Shown here one piece after another: positions 22,926 to 33,720 of a stretch of DNA of 64,000 bases. The stretch is from Drosophila persimilis (Eukaryota > Arthropoda > Insecta > Diptera > Drosophilidae), in NCBI RefSeq assembly GCF_003286085.1, contig NW_020825336.1, positions 372,001 to 436,000 on the forward strand. The letters run 5' to 3'. The notes under the pieces are model-generated. The model had not been told where the DNA came from, did no database searches, and saw nothing but the letters and a program-made list of their open reading frames with translations. Each line of letters starts with the position of its first letter. The stretch's first letter is position 1. The translations under genes and the position numbers were made by a program.

Positions 22926-25900
22926 ATGGACGCGGACGCGGACGCATCGCCCACATCCCCTGCGGCGGGTCCTGCTCTGGTATCGGGCAGGTCATTGGAC
23001 CAGCAGGTGGACGCCTCGCCCAATCACTCGAACTACTCGAATCTCACGAACAACAGCAGCCCGAGCCCAAGTGGGAGCAGTGTCTGCAGTCCCTCCACCA
23101 CCTCCTCCTCCTCGTCGGCGCCCCAGTACAGCGAGGATTTGCGAGCGGCAGTCGCTGCCGGGCGCCACAATCAGAATCCCATAACCAATCCCATTCCAAA
23201 TCAGAATCAGAGCCAGAATCAGAGCCAGAGCCACAGTCACAGCGGATCGGCGGGCACAGGCGGCTCGTCGTCGGGCAAGACCTGCGAGGTGGATGTGGGC
23301 GAGGAGGAGCGCGACACCTTCTCGCCCGTGTCCAGTCCGGACTGCAACGGGGCGGCCTCGGCTCTGGGAGCAGAGGTTATTGCCTCCGGCAGCGAACCGG
23401 GCCTGGACAACAAGATCTTCGAAGGGGGCAGCGGCAGCAAGGCGAAACCGGCCTCCAAAGAGGAGAAGCAGCGCCAGAACGAGGAGATCGTGTGCATGGA
23501 GACCTCCACAGTATCGACAGAGACCGGCTCCTGGGAGTCGATGTATCCGGTGGCCGTAGAGCCCCCGCCAGCACCACCGTCGGCGCCGGAGGATGATGAC
23601 ACCATGGGCCCCGAGGCGGAGTCCAGTTCCGTGTTCAAGGGGATCAGCGCCAGTTGCCTGCTGCGGGATCTGGAGAAGCGCGAGCAGCCGCTGTCCACAT
23701 CCGGGACGAGTGCCTGCTTCATAGACGCCTCCTCGCTGCGCGACGAAGATGAGGTGCTGTCCTTTCCCAGCCTGGACGGGCATGCCCAGGAAGAGGAGAA
23801 CGAGCACGAGAACGAGAACGAAGAGGAGCACGGAGCGGAGGTCGAAGCAGGAGCCGACGGGCAGGAGGAGACCCTGGAGGCTTCGCCCACCCAGCAGCTG
23901 GAGCAGTTCCACAAGGCCTTTGCCAGGTGCAAAGGCTCGAGCACGGGCACGAGCCATGGCCATGGCCGCAGCAGCTCCAACGACGCCGACTCCTCCGACT
24001 CCTCGCTGAGCGTCAAAATGCGACGAGAGCAGGAGGAGCAGGAGCGCCCCATGGCCTCGTTGGGCGGCGGGGGGCCCTACAGCTTCCAGCACAATGCCCA
24101 GCACTTTAGTGTGCATCCGTTGGGGAGCAGCCCCAAGTTTGCGACCCACCACCACCACAGCAGCAGCCAGAACCACAACCAGAACCACAACCACAACAAT
24201 GGGCAGCCCGATCTCAGCTACACGACGGACTATTCGTCCAGCAGCCCGGCTCCCAGTCTGGTCTGGTCGGAGCAGGGCAGAGCCGCGCATGCGCCGCACT
24301 CCTCGGCCTCCGCCTCGGCCTCAGCGTCGACCTCGACGCCACACAACTCGATGGTGCACATAGAGCCCGCCTCGGGGAGCAACAACAGCTCCATCCACAG
24401 AGACTACACCTTGTCGTCGTCCCTGTCGCATCACCGCGACTCGGGCGCCTACTGCAGCGATGCCACGGACTCGCCGCTGCCCCTGCCGCGCACCCCGAAG
24501 CGCTGCTCGAAGTTCGACGAGGCCAATCCGATAGTGTCGGGCGGGGCCTCCATCGAGGACTTCCGGCAGAAGCAGTGCGAGAGTCCCGGCATCAAGCGGC
24601 GCACCGACACCTGCCCGATCGTGTCGGGCGGCTTTGTGTCGCTGGACTTTGCCCCCACGCGTCCCCTGCAGGACGACGATGAGGAGGACGACGACGCCGA
24701 CGACGCGGAGATCTCCGGCGTGGAGCTGCGCGTGAAATCGGGCGCCAGTGCGGGTCTCCAGAGGAAGCCGGCGCCCGGCATAGCCTCCTGGGTGGTGGAC
24801 ATGAGCGACTGTCGCCCGGAGCGCCGCCGGAGCACCAGCAGCACCACCTCCAGCTTCCGCGAGCGCTCCGACTCGAACAGCTCGCACAAGAGCGGCTGCG
24901 GCTTCTACGTCTCCCTCGACGACATGGACCGGAAGCCGTCGTCGGAGCAGCCACCGGCCAAGCCCCAGCCCCCGCCGCCGCCGTCGCAGCTCAGCAAATC
25001 CTACACGGCTCCCAAGTCCGCGGGCTTCTTCGTGAATCTCTCGCAGAACGAGGCCGAGCAGCAGGAGCCCGGCGTCCCGCTGGTAGCGGACGAAAAGGAG
25101 AAGCAGCAGCCGCCGCCGGAGCAGAAGAACATCTTCAGCATGTTCATTGACATTGGCGGCGAGCAGAAGACGCCCCGCGCCAACGGACGCAAGGAGCCCC
25201 TCAGTCTGGCCCAGCGTCTGTCCAGCTCGCTCAGCTCCTCATCGGCCGCCGTCCAGCGACGCGGGGAGCTCGGCGGGGACGTGATGAAGTCCAGTGCCAG
25301 TTCGACGGAGACTCTGATGGCCAAGAGCGCCACGCAGAAGGAGATGCTGCCAGCAGGAGAAAGCAAGTCCCTGGACTACAGATGCAATCTGGATCCCCCG
25401 CTCACGGTGGCCGCCCTGCGTCGCATCTCGCAGCAGCAGCGGCAGCAGCAGCAGCAGAGCGATCCCACGAAGCGGCACAGCTGGGGCAGCAACGGGAGCC
25501 CGGAGCAGCACGGAGGGGCACCGGGCAACGACTGCAAGCGGTCCATCAGCCTGACGGCCAACGGAGTGAACGGCAGCGACTCCTCCGGGGCGGGCCTGAT
25601 GAGCATCATCGACAAGCTGCCCATCATCTCGAAGGCCTCCTCGCTGTCGGTGGACAGCTCCCTTTCGCCCTACGACGACTACAGCGGCGGCTCGAATGCG
25701 GGCGGGCTGAGCAGCTACTCCGACGAGGAGCAGCAGCAGCAGCAGATGGCGGGGGGCCGCCTCAAGAAGCGGCGCCGCGATGCGCAGCTCAACGAGACGT
25801 ACGACAAGAGCAGCATGGCCTCCGTGACGGAGGGAGTGCTGTCCAAGGACATGTCGCCGGCCTCCAACACGGACACGGACGATCTCACCTTCCAGCAGGA

Positions 25901-25934
25901 CGAGCAGCTGGCCCAGCAGCAGCAGGCCCTGGAG

Positions 25935-25968
<34 letters not shown>

Positions 25969-28900
25969 TGATTCCGATCCAGTTGAGCAGCAGCTCCAAT
26001 CGCACCAGCGTCATGGAAACGATCATCGAGGCCAAGGAGACGGCCTCGCCCAAGAAAACGGCCACCGGGTCGGTCCCGGTCCCGGTCTCGTCCTCCCTCA
26101 CCAACGGCCATACCATGGAGTCCCTGCACGCCACCATCGAGAAGCAGAAGCAGCTCCTGGAGACGGTCAACGAGCACGGGGAGCAGCAGCAGCAGCAAAA
26201 GCTGCCGGCACCGGCACCCTCCGCCTTTGTGAAGCTCTCGGACATGGACAAGCCCGTGAAGCACGACCTCCAGTCGCCGGATTCGATGAGCAAGAGCGTC
26301 GGCAACAACCACCGCAGCAGCCACAGCTCCCAGCTGGGGCAGCGCCTGTACCGCGACGAGAACAAGGGACGTCCCCACTCCTGGGCCATGACCCGATCGA
26401 CGGGCAACAGCTTGCAGAACTTCACCAACTCCGTGGACAACATCCGAAGCCTGTCGCGGCTGTTCCCCAACTTCTCCAAGGAGTTCTCCAACTCCCTGCC
26501 GAACGACATGACCCTGGAGCTGACGCAGGCCCAGGCGTTGGCCCAGGCGCAGGCGCAACAGCAGGTGGACTACATCCAGACCGATCTCAGCGCCGACTCC
26601 AGTCTGGCCTCCAGCTTCAGCAGATCGGGCATGGACGAGTCCTCCCTCAGCTGCCGGCAGCCGCGTCGCCTGGGCGAGGACCTGCTCAAGATGTTCCTGC
26701 AGGAGATCGCCACCGATATGCTGGTCGAAGTGCATGGCCGTCGCATCCGGGCCCACAAGTGCATCCTGCGCTCGAGATGCCAGTACTTTGCGGCCATGCT
26801 GGCCGGCCACGGATCCCAGAGCGTCGTCTCCCTGCAGGGCTACTCCTACGCGGCAGTGCACTTCGCCCTGTGCCACATCTATTCGGGGGCCTCCCATCCC
26901 CCGGACGGGATCAGCCTCATGGAGCTGGCCGCCCTGGCCGACCTGCTGGGCCTGGAGGGCCTCAAGGAGGTCACCTCGCACGCGCTCAAGACGAACTACT
27001 GCCACAACTTCCACAAGCCGTGCTCCGGCTGCATCGACGGCATCCTGCAGGTCCTGCCCGTGGCCCTCAACCATGCGCTCGACGATCTCTATCGCAAGTG
27101 CCTGCGCTGGACCTGTCGCCACTACCTCAAGGTGTGGCCCACGCGCCAGTTTGCCCAGCTCCCGCCCGACATACTGGGACGCTGCCGTCAGCAGATCATT
27201 GCCTACATGGTAAGATTCTATCCATTGCTTTCATTCTCACTTGAGGATTCATTTCCTGTGTTCTTTGACAGACCTCGGAGACGGTGCTGGACACGGTGCT
27301 CGACTGTGACCATCTGCTGGCGCAGCTCTCGGCCTACCGCTGGGGACACGTCTGCGAGCAGCTGGTGCGGGACATACTGGACGCGGCGCACGCCTATGTG
27401 GGCGACCACTTTGCCAGCCTGATTGCCAGCGACGCCTTCCTGTCGCTGGGCCACGACCGGAGTCGCCACATTCCCCATCTGGAGGCCCTGCTGCGGCAGG
27501 CCGCCTCGGAGCTGACGCCGGAGCAGGCGTGCCGTAGCTACCAGCGGGTGACGCGCCTGAATGCGGTGCTGCGAGCGAAGCTGCACAACGTGCCGGGGAA
27601 TCTGAGCGAGCTGGTGCAGGAGCTGCACGGCCTGCAGGAGGAGGAGCAGCTCGACTGGAAGCCGGACTACGTGCGGCTGGTCTGTGCGCTGGTCTACACC
27701 GTCGAGCAGTGCCTGATCCGGCAGTGCTCGCGGGCGATGCGCGTGACCGCCTGGCAGCGCATGGACCTGGAGCTGCGCAAGAAGATCCAGGGCATGGCCC
27801 GACTCACGGAGCCGCTGGACATGAAGCGCCAGGGCGGCAAGGCGGTGGGCAAGGCCTTCTCCTTTGGCGGCAGCACCCGCAGCCAGGATCTGGTGCAGAT
27901 AAAGCTGGCCATCCAGGCCCAATCGAAGCGGGCCCACGCCCAGGAGACGCACATGTACAAGGCCACCCAGACGCAGGAGGCGGGCGCCTCCAACCATGTC
28001 CAGACAGCGGACCGCGGCGTGCAGGCCAACCACGATCCCCGGGAGGGAGGCAGTAAGTCAATTCCCCCCCATCCCCTCTCGGCAGCCGCAGCGGACGAAT
28101 CTAATTGTGCTCTCCCTTTCCCTTTCAGGCAAACTGCTCAAATCGAACTCGCGTGCCCACGTGCCACATCGCGCCGCCTCCCAGGTGGCCTCCGAGCGGA
28201 ACAGCATCAATCTGCACCGACGCACGCAGTCCGAGGCGCCGCCAGTGACGCATCACAAGAAGGCGGCGGTGGCGGTGGTGGCGTCGGCGGCAGCAGCAGC
28301 CGAGGCCAAGGCAAAGCCAACGGCAGCCCCGCGATTGGGCGAAATACGACCCCGGTACTTGGAGCCGCGCAAGCCACGGGCACCGCTCGCCAATGGACCC
28401 GTGCGCAGTGCCACCAGCTCGAGCATACCCGCCACTGGGGGGGCCCGGAAGGCGCCGGCCAAGAATCTGCACATCTCCTCCAGCGACAGCTCGAGGAACT
28501 CGAGTCCGGCGGCAGCCCGGCGAGTGCAGAACGGAAACGGCGCACGTCTAGGCAACAAGTCGAGCAATCTCTCCATGGACAGCCTATCCTCACCGGCCAG
28601 ACGGGCCAAGAGCAGCTCACGAGCCCCCACCAACGACAGATACTCATCCGATCAGAACGTCGACTCGCTGGCGGAGAGCATGAAGAGCTCCGTCATCACG
28701 AACAAAACGATCTCACACGAATCCCTCTCGGGCAGCTCGAAGCTGGCCCGCATCCAGCAGCTGAATGGCCACGCGGCGGGGGCCAAACAGGCGCCAGCCG
28801 GCGGCAAAGGCAGGCAGGCGAAGCCCCTCCAGCGCGGCCCCACGGTGGGCAACAAGTCGACGCGGCAGCTCAAGCAGCAGCATAATGGAATGGCCTCGAA

Positions 28901-29117
28901 CGGGTCCAGTCCCAATTCGGTGCACACGACCAAGTCGGCCACCAGTCGCCTGTCCTCCGTCAGCAGTACGCTCTCCACCCGGGAGCTGTTCAAGCAGCGC
29001 TCCATTTCGGTGCCAGCAGGCGGCACAGATGGGGCACCGGGCAGCAAGGGACGTCCCAGCTTCCTATCGGCCAAGTCGCGCGAGATCCTGGCCAAGCGGG
29101 CGGAGAAGAACAAGCTC

Positions 29118-29149
<32 letters not shown>

Positions 29150-29561
29150 ACAGAAGCAAACGGAAAGTCTGGGAGATGAGCGCGGGTCGCATCATCTGCG
29201 CTCCTCCGCCGGCCCCCTACGCTCCTCCTCACATTCCGCTGTGGCCAGCATGCTGCAGCAGCACAATCTGCGCAACAGTCTGCCCTCCAATATACCCACA
29301 CGACGTCCCAACACGCTGCAGCTGAAGAAGACCACCGCTGTCTCGAATGGCGTGGCCACCAAGGTGACCACCAACGGGATCAACGGCTCGTACAAGGCCG
29401 CCCAGGCGGTCAAGCAGAAGCTGGACCTGCTCATCGATGCTCAGATGGAGGAGGCGATGCCCATGCCCATGGAACGAGTCGAGTCGAAGCTCGAGCGCTC
29501 CAGCACCTTCTGCAAGGATAGCGCTGATCTGGATATCAGCGAACTACAGATTGTGGAGTAG
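22926..29561 (+). CDS. Large BTB domain protein (BTBD8-like)
   Basis: Three coding exons, 22926-27209, 27272-28052 and 28129-29561, joined in phase (CATG|GTAAGA to TTTGACAG; A|GTAAGT to TTTCAG), give 2165 aa. The start is the first ATG after an in-frame TGA. Residues 1-1240 are disordered: Ser/Gln/Glu-rich, a Gln run near 1004-1016, and a chain of short hydrophobic motifs at about 568-740. A BTB/POZ domain lies at about 1250-1350 (MLVEVHGRRIRAHKCILRSR, then YFAAML). A helical BACK-like region follows to about 1560 and contains the odd block CHNFHKPCSGC. The last 475 residues are basic, Ser-rich and disordered, with a second Gln run near 29115-29160. BTB domains dimerise and often serve as CUL3 adaptors, but BTBD8-type proteins are linked to vesicle traffic; the architecture here fits the latter better. 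The function is not known from sequence. Several AATAAA signals follow (29826, 30404, 30768). Confidence 0.85.
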
Positions 29562-31106
29562 AGCAAAACATGAAAACAGCTGGCAGCAGCAGAATGAGGT
29601 GAGCAGTGCCCAAATAATGCAAATAATGAAAGAAGAGCGCTAATCTTGTGCCCATCCGCTTCCAGGTCGTATCAAATATGGCCCCAGAGACGGCCCAGCC
29701 CAGCCCAGCCCGGCCCAGTCCAGTCCCCGCAGAACCGTACACACGTCCCATAAGGCAACACTAGTCAATAATCTAGCATGCGGCTGCAGTTGCAGTTGGA
29801 GAGCATGAAACCATTTAACCATAACAATAAATATTAACAAGAAGATGTTACTTCCTACTACCACAAGCGAAATAAGAGAGATCCAGCGGCGGAAACGAAT
29901 ACCCCACGGAAATCCGCAATACAATTACAACACGTGTTATCCAACTTAGAGCAGAAACAAAAGTTATTGCCCCCGTTTAAGCAGAACCCCCACTTCCACT
30001 TCCACTCCCTTACCCACTCCCCACTCCAGAAATATTAGTGCATTAGCTTATTACGATATGGAAACCGATGCGAGAGCCCTGGAGGGATTGTGTGCAGAGC
30101 AGAGCAGAGCAGAGATCGGATCGGATCGGATCAGATCAGATCAGGCAAACAAAAATGGAATAACAAATATTTGGTGATATTATTTAGAGTGCGCTTTACT
30201 CGTATGTTTATGTTAAATGCTAAACGAAAAGTGCTTTTTACTACCCCCCAGCCCGAAAAATGGAAAGTCTACTTAAAGTATGATCTAGCGAATGTGTGCA
30301 CTGAAGGACACCCCTGCTCTCCCGCTCCCGCTCTACGCTCTATGCGCTTTGCAAGCTGCATTTAAAGTCTTCTACTCTCCTGCTTTATCCCGCCCAAAAG
30401 AAAAATAAAAATAAATATAATGTATACTCCCCATATACCACATAAAAAAAGAGAGAAAACTAAACGGAAACCATGTCTCTACTCCATAATTATTTAAGCT
30501 TGAATTCTTTTTTTTTTATACTGTTGTTTATTTAACTCGTACTCGTAATACTACTGGCGCATTACTTCAGCAAGGCAACCAAGGAAACGTCTTTTATATT
30601 ATACATGTGTATTATTTGAATTCATAATAATAATTTATACATTTTAATTATTTGATATATTATAGTACTACTATATAATATGCGAACCGAAGTGAAACGA
30701 AGGATGAGTTTTGTAAGCATTGTAACGGCATTGATACATTGATATATTGATAATGAAGTGCAAGAGTAATAAATGTGTGTATTTATTAAAAGTTACAATA
30801 TACTACAATTTCTTTGTCTTTCATTCGAACAGATTCTATATTACAACCAATATTTTAAGGTCCTTTTCCTACATCATATATATGTATAAGTATTTGTCTC
30901 TATGTCGTATATATATGGTATTCCCCCCCATTAGGGGCATGCATGCAGCAGCGTTTGCAGAAATTCGTTTTTCTCGAGGCTGGCAACGCCCCAGAGGTGT
31001 AACAGCTGATTGGGGCACGACGTCAGCGCGCGAGGGAGCAATGCAATTTGGTAGATTTGAACTAAACTCTAAGACTAATCTTAGTTCGGTGTTTCAGTCG
31101 GTGCCC
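29562..31106. other. 3' UTRs of BTB and HMG-box genes (tail-to-tail)
   Basis: This is AT-rich DNA between two convergent stops. Plus-strand AATAAA signals are at 29826-29831, 30404-30409 and 30768-30773. A minus-strand AATAAA for the HMG-box gene lies at 30782-30787. If the distal signals are used, the two transcripts end within about 20 bp of each other or overlap. A GAGCA/GATCG repeat is at 30094-30144. Confidence 0.5.
30094..30144. repeat. GAGCA and GATCG/GATCA pentamer arrays
   Basis: Four GAGCA units are followed by about three GATCG and three GATCA units. Confidence 0.8.
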
Positions 31107-32667
31107 CTAGGTCGGAGAGCTCTTCAATGAGAGCGCCCAATTGTTGAAAACGTTACGGCAGTGGATGACCACGCACTCGTTGCTGCAGTACTCATCCTCC
31201 CAGTCCGGATTGATGATCGCCGGCTTGTTGCACTGCTCCCGCGTGCACTTTGGCGCCTGGGCCGCCTCGGTGAGCAACTGAATTTGATCGGGAGGTTCTA
31301 CGGTGGCTGTGGCCAACGGTGTCGTTTGTTCGTCGTTCATCGTTTGAATCGCCGGCACAGAAGCGACAGCATCTGGGATGCTGCTGCCAACCTCCGGAGT
31401 GATTTCAGTTTCCGACAACTGCTGGCGATAGTCGCGCATGTTGCGCAAAAAGTCGCGCTTCTCCTGCTCGTGCCGCTGGTTATACACGTTCTTCTGCGTC
31501 TCGTCCAGAGATTCCCACATGGTGTGGACGATGACGGATATTTGTTCGAGGGAGCATGCCGGATTCTGCTGTTTGATGGCCGTCACAGTGTCGCGGAAAA
31601 ACAGTGCAAACGGTGCCAGAGGCTTTGACGGAGCTTGTGCCAGCACTTGCTGCTGCTGTGGCTGCTGCGGCTGCTGCTGCGACTGTTGTGGAACTGGCGA
31701 CAGCTGTGGCAGCATCTGGTGTTGATTCTCGTGCTCGTGCTGCGTCATCATACTGTGCCCGCCACCGCCGCCATACGTGTCGCCATCCTCCTCGTCGTCG
31801 TCATTGAACGTGGAATGATCCAGGCTGAGCAGTCTCTGCGACTGCAACGAAAACAAAAGCATTGGCGTTGGGTTAATCATTTTATTAATGCTCAACCCCC
31901 AAGACGGCTCTCTCACTAGGAACTTCTTCATCTGAGGAGCAGAGAGACCCAATTTATAATCCAATCACAGACTGAACAACTAAACTAATGTACGATTCGC
32001 TCGCCCGCCGCCGCCGCCAAGCCCAGCTACATGTGCTTGTGCACCCACAGCGGGGAGAAGCGGAGGAGTATGTGGTAACGACGTTGCGTCGACCTGCCCT
32101 GCTTCTGCTGATTATGTGGTGTGTGTGCGTGCTGTTTGTTGATAAGAAGCTGACGCGTCGCGTCGCGTCGTTGCTGCTGCTGCTACGGCTGCTTTGTATC
32201 GATAACATAGCCTATGTTAGCTTTAGCGATTCCGTCCGTTCGGGTGGAGGGGCTCTGTGCATTGGTGTGTTCTGTGGGTTTGCTTGTGTGAGTGCTGGAG
32301 GAGTCGTCCAGCTGGTACCCAGCGAACGGCTAGACGTGCGGGTGCGATTGGGAGGTACGACTACAGTGGCAGCGCGACCCCAATGTGTGCGATTCCGATC
32401 TCTGCGCTTCGTTCATTATAAAACCATTAATGACATCGATGCTCATCAATTAGTGGAAGTACTCAGCTGTAAAAACTCTGTCTGTAAAGCCTGTGTGCAG
32501 CTATTAGTTCGTTCTGGGACCTGGGCGCTCGCTGTCTACTATTCTCTATTCTCTATTCCCGTGTTGCCTGTTCCAGCACCACTTACAGCATGGTTGGGGG
32601 GCTCCGTTGGCATGTCGAACATATCATCTCCGAACGAGGGCGCGTGGAATTGGTTCAATTGATTCAT
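31107..32667 (-). CDS. TOX-family HMG-box protein
   Basis: Two coding exons on the minus strand: 32667-32587 (27 codons) and 31841-31107, joined in phase 0 (CATGCT|GTAAGT to TTCGTTGCAG|TCG), give 271 aa. The first exon encodes FHAPSFGDDMFDMP, matching the conserved TOX N-terminal signature (FxTPSxGDEEFxIP), which is why I accept it despite its size. Residues 80-97 are Gln/Pro-rich. The HMG box lies at about 98-168 (KPLAPFALFFRDT ... MWESLDETQKNVY). The C-terminus has a Cys cluster with YCSNECVVIHCRNVF, a block I recognise from TOX4. TOX4 is a DNA-binding subunit of the PTW/PP1 phosphatase complex in the nucleus, so a nuclear regulatory role is likely. An ATG-less ORF extension upstream of 31841 is intron. 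In D. melanogaster this probably corresponds to CG12104 (from memory, unchecked). The promoter is at 32743-32835. Confidence 0.85.
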
Positions 32668-32719
32668 TGCAGCAGTTCCCAATCTTTTTATTTACAAATA
32701 ATTTACAATAATTTTTGAT

Positions 32720-33125
32720 TTTCTTCTAGAGCGAGGCTTTTTCAGTGTGACCGCGGATTTAACGATAAAATATACGGCCCGACCCTCAGAAATATACCGA
32801 AAGTACGTCACAGTTTAAAATATACCGTAAATATACTAACGGAGTATTAGTATTCATCTTCCCTCGTCTTCTTCGATTTTGATTTTCGCTCCAATATTAC
32901 TAGCTAGCTAGGACCCTCAGCTCCAAACTCATAAGTTTATCCGATTGCTGAATCCATTTCGTACAAGACATGCTAATTTAAAGACTCACCTTTATTGAAT
33001 TGTTTATAAAACCAGGTTTAAAAACAATATCCACTAAATTAAAATTCTTTTACATGGTAACTACACATTAACTGCATATTAACTAAATTTGTATGTAATT
33101 ATCAAAGGCGACACCTGTTTGTTGA
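32720..33125 (-). repeat. Interspersed repeat copy C (inverted)
   Basis: The reverse complement aligns with copy A at 3796-4140: AGGTGTCGCCTTTGATAATT, GTGTAGTTACCATGTAA, TGGTTTTATAAACAATTCAA, GTCTTGTACGAAA, ATCGGATAAACTTATGAG, GAGCTGAGGGTCCTAGC, CTAGCTAGTAATATT. It continues into the promoter module. Copies A and C lie 29 kb apart in opposite orientation. Confidence 0.7.
32743..32835 (-). promoter_or_regulatory. Motif 1/motif 6 promoter of HMG-box gene
   Basis: Read on the minus strand: GGTATATTT-type motif-6 sites, then GAGGGTCGGGC, then TATATTTTATCGTTAAATCC, then a perfect motif 1 CGGTCACACTG at 32753-32743. This has the same order and spacing as 4635-4693 on the plus strand. It lies about 75 bp upstream of the start codon at 32667, so it is the expected promoter position. 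Confidence 0.72.
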
Positions 33126-33720
33126 CAAGTTTGTCCGTTTTCTTTTGTTTTTTTATGTAAGCCCAACTTGAGCGCCAGTGTGAAAAATCTCCGCTACATG
33201 CCTTTTTCCGACCTTTTAAAACCTTTAAACACCTTTAAAAAAGATTTTGATGGAAAGCGATCTGGATGTGGCTTGGTAATTGGCATTTTTAACACGATTT
33301 CTACATTGGTGCATCGGACAAGACAAGAGTCAAAGTATACAAGTTTGCAAGGTGTGGGAGCTAGACATGGGATATAAGCTGGCATTATAATATACGGTCT
33401 GACCCTCAGAAATATACCAGAACGTACCATCTCATTTTAAAAATATACCGTTAATATACCATAGAAAAAAGGGAACTTAGCTCCTTCCGTGGAGAATACT
33501 GCTGTATCCTTCCTCTTTTTTTAAAAACAAAATTTCCACGAGATCTTTTACCTGAACTGCTAAAAAATTCTTCTATTACTTCAACTTCGTGTTACATCCT
33601 TATGAAGTATGGCATACTTTATACCCTATACCCTATTTCCTTTAATTACTGTAAAATTTCCATAGCTCAAAGGTCTGTAGCTGGAATTTTCTATAATATA
33701 TATTTCTCACCACTGCCCCG
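33126..33720. other. AT-rich intergenic DNA with repeat copy D
   Basis: No gene is supported. It contains copy D of the promoter-carrying repeat (33388-33462) and AT-rich sequence before the gag-like element. Confidence 0.45.
33388..33462 (-). repeat. Degenerate copy D of promoter-carrying repeat
   Basis: On the minus strand GGTATATT...CGGTATATTTTTAAAATGAGA, then GGTATATTTCTGAGGGTCAG and ACCGTATATTATA reproduce the motif-6 part of the module. No DRE or motif 1 follows, so the promoter end has been lost. Confidence 0.65.

Noticed and set aside
22992-24299. Long minus-strand ORF (435 codons) opposite the BTB gene, and similar ones at 25239-27122 and 25382-27244
   Set aside because: They are shadows of a GC-rich, codon-biased coding exon; they show Arg/Ala/Leu-Gln low-complexity translations with no domains.
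31988-32662. Plus-strand 224-codon ORF opposite the HMG-box gene
   Set aside because: It spans the HMG-box gene's intron and exon 1 in antisense, with no domain and no supporting promoter.
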